Assembly (NCBI RefSeq): GCF_002878395.1
Contig: NW_025856392.1
Location: forward strand, 123,197 to 187,196
DNA length: 64,000 bases
Direction: 5' to 3'
Origin: Capsicum annuum
Lineage: Eukaryota > Streptophyta > Magnoliopsida > Solanales > Solanaceae
The position numbers and the translations under genes are program-made. The notes below the pieces were generated by a model that searched no databases, had not been told where the DNA came from, and worked only from the letters and a program-made list of their open reading frames with translations. Below, one piece after another: positions 60,066 to 64,000 of this stretch; the stretch's first letter is position 1; every line of letters starts with the position of its first letter.

Positions 60066-60509
60066 GTGTTGATAGTAACTTTGGCTTTACCCGTAGTGTT
60101 TGTATTTTATGTTGTTTGTTGTTTTTGGTTTATTTTAGGAGATTTCAATAGTGTCCACGACATAATGAGTGATCATTCAAGAAATACGGGGATCTTTAAT
60201 GGTCCCCACAATGATGAAGACCACCTTCATGATGCTGGGCATTTTAGTGCCATCCATATCCCACTAACTAATGGGAATGGTGTATTCCATGTCAAAAGTA
60301 TAATATTACACATGCTTCAAATAAAAGGTCTCTTTGGGGGTTAAGATTCGGAAGACCTAAACTTGCACTTAAAGAATTTTGTGGAAGTGTGTGCCCCATT
60401 TGACATCGCTCATATCTCACAAGAGTCAATAAAATTTATGCCTCTTCCCATTCTCTCCAACAGGTGAGGAGGCATTATGGTTGAGGTATCTTTGTATTGG
60501 GTCCATCAC
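60066..60509 (+). pseudogene. gag N-terminal fragment (Tat/Athila-like)
   Basis: From about 60,160 the frame reads MSDHSRNTGIFNGPHNDEDH, then IHIPLTNGNGVFHVKSIILH...MLQIKGLFGG. After a frame change near 60,340 it continues with the LxLKxF and CAPFDIAHISQESIKFMPLP motifs, which match the gag domain core (family form: xHLxxFxEVC, VSxDAIxLRLFPFSL). The fragment is cut at 60,509 by the LTR that follows. It is the plus-strand counterpart of the minus-strand gag at 4.6-5.6 kb. Dead by frameshift and truncation. Confidence 0.7.
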
Positions 60510-63212
60510 TATAACGCCCCTATTTTTGAAAACTAGAATGCTACACATTGCTCATGATCCCAATGGACCACAAGCTAAACCTTTTATGATATCTGTACCT
60601 GAGTACTGCATAATATACTAAAATAAATGCAGAAAACTGGCAGAAACTTGCCATAAGGTTCAAACATCTAAAAATACTCTGTACTGAAAACTGAATACAA
60701 ATACATCTGTCCGAAAAGCCTCTAAACTTGTCTAAACTGTGTAGTTTATGGGACATGTCCCCAACTAACTCTTTATACTAAAAGAAACTGATTCTAATGC
60801 CATAATAAATAAGGATCATCCACGGATGAAGAGGAATCAGTGCTACGTCTACTCCTGCTGACTGAGTCTGGACTACTAAGGGTACTCTGGATCTCACGCT
60901 TTGGAACCTATGGTATAAGACTACATAGCGCAAGAGAAAAGTATGTGTCAGTACTTTGAATGTACTGGTATGCAAGATGAGGTATGGCTAAATACAAGGG
61001 CGTATGCATGAAAATTACTTAACTGAATAACATAAAAGTACTAAATGAGGACATATGTATGAATGCACAAACCAAAACTGGAATCAGAGTAACACTGAAT
61101 ATAAACTCTAAATACTGGTTTCTAAATACTAACTTACTAATGACTAAGTATACTAGTACTGATGACTTAGTTTACTAATACTAAGAGATAGATTAACTAA
61201 GTCTATTAAGATTGATATCTAATCTTACTGATACTGATACTGATTTATTATATCTGAGATCAAACCTATATAACAATGACCTCTGAGTCTACTGATAATG
61301 AATATTATTGTCTGAATCTGAGATCAAGCCTATATAACGGGTGACCTTTGAGTCTACTGATAATAATATGATTGTCAGAATCTGAGATCAAGCCTATATA
61401 ACGGGTGATCTCTGAGAGATAGTCAAGCCTAGTATAACTAGTGACTCCTCAGGCTAATTCTATTATTGAGACTGAATCTGAAACTGAGACTATAGGAGGC
61501 AGTCATCTAACTGACTTACCCCTTCTAGCTTCTTTGGGGTCTAACCTGTAGCCCCAGTTGGAAGGGTGTCAGTACCGTGACATTGGTGAAGACACTTCTC
61601 TCTAAACCCAGGATGAAATACCTAATATAATGGGTGACACCTGGTTGGAGCCAAGCCTAATATAACTGGTTACTATGGGGAGGTAATCAAGCCTAATATA
61701 ATGAGTGAGTCCTCATTCTGCACTGGCTACATAGTTCTGTAGTGCAGGGATTATTATTAACGACTCTACCTAAAATAATGGTGAAGCCGTTATCCCTTCC
61801 CTCGCTCTGTGCTGAATCCTACTCCTAACTAAATAGACACTGAACTGATTCCTAGACTTTTCTGGACTGAGGTGAATTTTTTACTGTTCATCTTGCTTGA
61901 CTGAGCTAATTAAATTTACTTTGTTTTGTTATCTGACAGAATGCTATGGAATTCTTGTTAGCTTACTGAGTTTCACTAAAGTCTTAATTAAATACTGGAT
62001 ACTACTGAATACTATTGAATTAGAACTGAATACTGGGTTGGATTAGACTGATACTAAGGCTAAATTGAACTAGTACTGAGATTACTAAAATTTTCTTAAG
62101 TTCTGTACTGGCTGAATTCTAATGATCATAGCATGACTGAAATTATCTATAGACTGACTCAGGTCAACACACGCAGCTAAATTTTTGGGTATAAATACCC
62201 TTAGTATTCAATAGCATAAATAAATAAGACAGGACCACACTTGAAAATCATGATAATGGACTTTCATTCACAACACAGTCAATAGGATATCTCGTCAATC
62301 ACTTGAATGTCATAAACATGTAAATGTATAGGGAATGCATACTAATACCTCATAGTTTTTCAATGAAGAATACACATGGATAAGAATTCATGCAACTTAT
62401 CATAATATATTCATTAAGGCCTTTCAACAAACGCTTGGCATTCACTAGTTATCACATAATTGGGAATTTCATGCTTAACATACTAAAGAGGGCACTATTC
62501 TCTTTGCTTAAGCATTCTATCGAACATATGGGGAGCATGCTTTGGTTATACCATAGATTCTATACTTAATTATCATGAATACATCAATATCATGCAACTT
62601 GAAAAGGGTTTATCATGAACATCACACAATTCATCACATACTAGAATCAACTCTTGAAATTGGTAGTCTAAATCATGAATTAAAACTCAACAATAACATA
62701 AACTTCAATTTTAATTCACATGAATCATAAAAACTCTTAAATATTAGATCTTTGAATTTAGTAAAGGATTCTTCAACTTCTTGGGTGGAAGGAACCCAAG
62801 AATCAACATCTGCATCCCTTGTTATATGATTTTCGGAAGATTTACGAAGGAATCATGATGACTTGGGTCTTGAGCTATGAACCCTAATGGTTGTTCTTAA
62901 AGAAAATTAAGATAAACATAGTATATTTTGGTGAAATAATAAGAAATCTCATGATAAAGAGTATATATAAGGGTAGCAAAATGATCGTCTTGCCCTTGGA
63001 ATTAAAATCCAGAACTAAACAATCTCGATTTTACATGCTGGCACAACGCGCTATAATCTCGTCAGCTTACTGGAAATTGGACAATTGGGAAACTGAGCCT
63101 TGTTGTAATGCGGTGGAAATCTCGTTGCCACCATAGTTGCGAATTGGAAAGCAACCTCGATGCGGTGGAATCGCGGAGGCTTACTGAATTTTTGCAATTG
63201 CCATTTTGACTA
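60510..63212 (-). repeat. Truncated LTR, minus orientation, related to element B LTRs
   Basis: Begins TATAACGCCCCTATTTTTGA (decayed TGTAACGCCCC), then CACATTGCTCATGATCCCAA, GGACCACAAGCTAAACC and GCCATAAGGTTCAAA, parallel to 36,440 onward. Near 61,250-61,420 a roughly 65-bp unit (CTGAGATCAAGCCTATATAA) is repeated three times. The homology ends at about 63,212 (after CATTTTGACTAT), so roughly 200-250 bp of the LTR 5' end are missing. No internal region follows. It split the gag at 60,509. Confidence 0.7.
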
Positions 63213-64000
63213 TGTTAATAAATAATCAGAACAAATATTAAATAAAGAAAAAGCATAAGAAATACTACAAAATTATCCCCCATAATCCATTAGGTACAGA
63301 AAAGTAAATAATCAAATGCAAGCCCTCATAAGCCCTGGAGGTGCATTCAAGAGAAAAAATAACCAAAAATCAAAATAGGTAACCGTATCTCAAAATCATA
63401 ACTACAATTCCAACCATACCATAAGCAATCTTTCAATGCCAGACTCGAATTGAAACTTATATCATCATCTTTCACTGAACTTAAACAAGAACTTATATCA
63501 TCATCATTTATAAACTTGAATTGAAACTTAAAATAATAAATTGTTGGACTTGAATCAGAACTTATATCATTATCATTTGCCGGACTTGAATTAGAACTCA
63601 ATATCATAAATCACCAAACTTGCATCAGAACTTAATAAACTCCCCCAAATTCAAATCTAGCATAAGTATCATGAACCTGGCCTCATTACTTTCTACAGTA
63701 TGCATTTGATAACGTAACTCATTTTGTAGTCTACAAGAAAATAATAAGAGTCTTCACCTAAAATGGTTGGAGGCCCCCATTTTAATCTCCGAAATCATTT
63801 CTAAGGAAATTTTACCCGGACTAGGCTAAGAAATATAAATTTATTGCTATATGTTAACATGACACTTTTAGTCTTAAGATAGCAATCCTACCTAACATAT
63901 GAGAAAATAAGCTAATTATTCCTAATTCATGGTTCCTAAATTGACTAAGAGGTCCAAATTAAACTAAATGTATGATAAAGGAAAACCTAGCCTACCTGGA
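63213..64000. other. Unassigned sequence with minisatellite
   Basis: AT-rich, with ATTATCCCCCATAATCC and ACTCCCCCAAATTC stretches, but no clear element end. Contains the minisatellite at 63,452-63,634. No gene seen. Confidence 0.4.
63452..63634. repeat. Minisatellite of about 36 bp, five units
   Basis: Units of 33-37 bp share GAACTTATATCATCATCATT followed by a GACTTGAATT-like end. The middle ones are best kept; copies differ by small indels. Confidence 0.8.

Noticed and set aside
1..64000. CRISPR array, bacterial operons, tRNA, rRNA or host genes
   Set aside because: No regularly spaced repeats with unique spacers, no tRNA fold or conserved rRNA segments, and no intron-exon gene with a recognisable product. 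tRNA-like matches are only primer sites of retroelements.

Overview
This window looks like heterochromatic, gene-poor plant nuclear DNA. It is AT-rich and packed with decayed, nested LTR retrotransposons, and I found no host protein-coding gene, tRNA, rRNA or CRISPR array. A SINE 3' end with a conserved CCTCCCCAGACCCCAC block and a GTT tail (53.1 kb), together with Tekay/Del-type chromoviruses using an initiator-Met tRNA primer site, points to Solanaceae. I cannot name the species. All similarity statements below are by-eye comparisons, not computed alignments.

Layout, left to right. (1) 1-5.8 kb: a minus-strand LTR cut by the window edge, then a minus-strand Tat/Athila-like gag remnant split by a solo LTR (2,626-4,579, target duplication TCTTG). 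(2) 5.8-13.2 kb: LTR remnants, including a plus-strand LTR (6,325-10,647) split by a second solo LTR (7,673-9,809, target duplication GTAAT), then a decayed leader and an unassigned stretch. (3) 13,176-39,260: element B, a minus-strand LTR retroelement with no visible gag-pol (target duplication GAATC). One of its LTRs is split by a 17.7 kb plus-strand complex A (13,419-31,092) of the same family, arranged LTR-internal-LTR-internal-LTR. B's other LTR still shows the unoccupied target. (4) 39.3-40.7 and 49.9-52.1 kb: older sequence holding a 39-bp minisatellite, into which element C inserted (40,703-49,926, minus strand, target duplication TAATG). C is a structurally complete but coding-dead chromovirus. 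(5) 52.5-53.3 kb: an LTR-like repeat carrying the SINE; its relative at 6.3-7.0 kb lacks the SINE. (6) 54.8-58.5 kb: two decayed LTRs. (7) 58.7-60.5 kb: leader, tRNA-Asp-type primer site and gag of a plus-strand Tat/Athila-like element, broken by another truncated minus LTR (60,510-63,212). (8) 63.2-64.0 kb: unassigned sequence with a second minisatellite.

None of the gag-pol regions is intact. Stops are mostly TAG at former CAG codons, as expected from methylation-driven C-to-T decay, and integrase catalytic or zinc-binding residues are lost in all three pol copies. The window is best read as a stack of insertions whose order can be reconstructed from target duplications. The most unusual points are the three-LTR/two-internal complex whose two internal regions share six stop codons, its insertion in inverted orientation into a pol-less relative (creating a long inverted repeat at 28.6-33.4 kb), and element C landing inside a minisatellite with an open 13-codon period.
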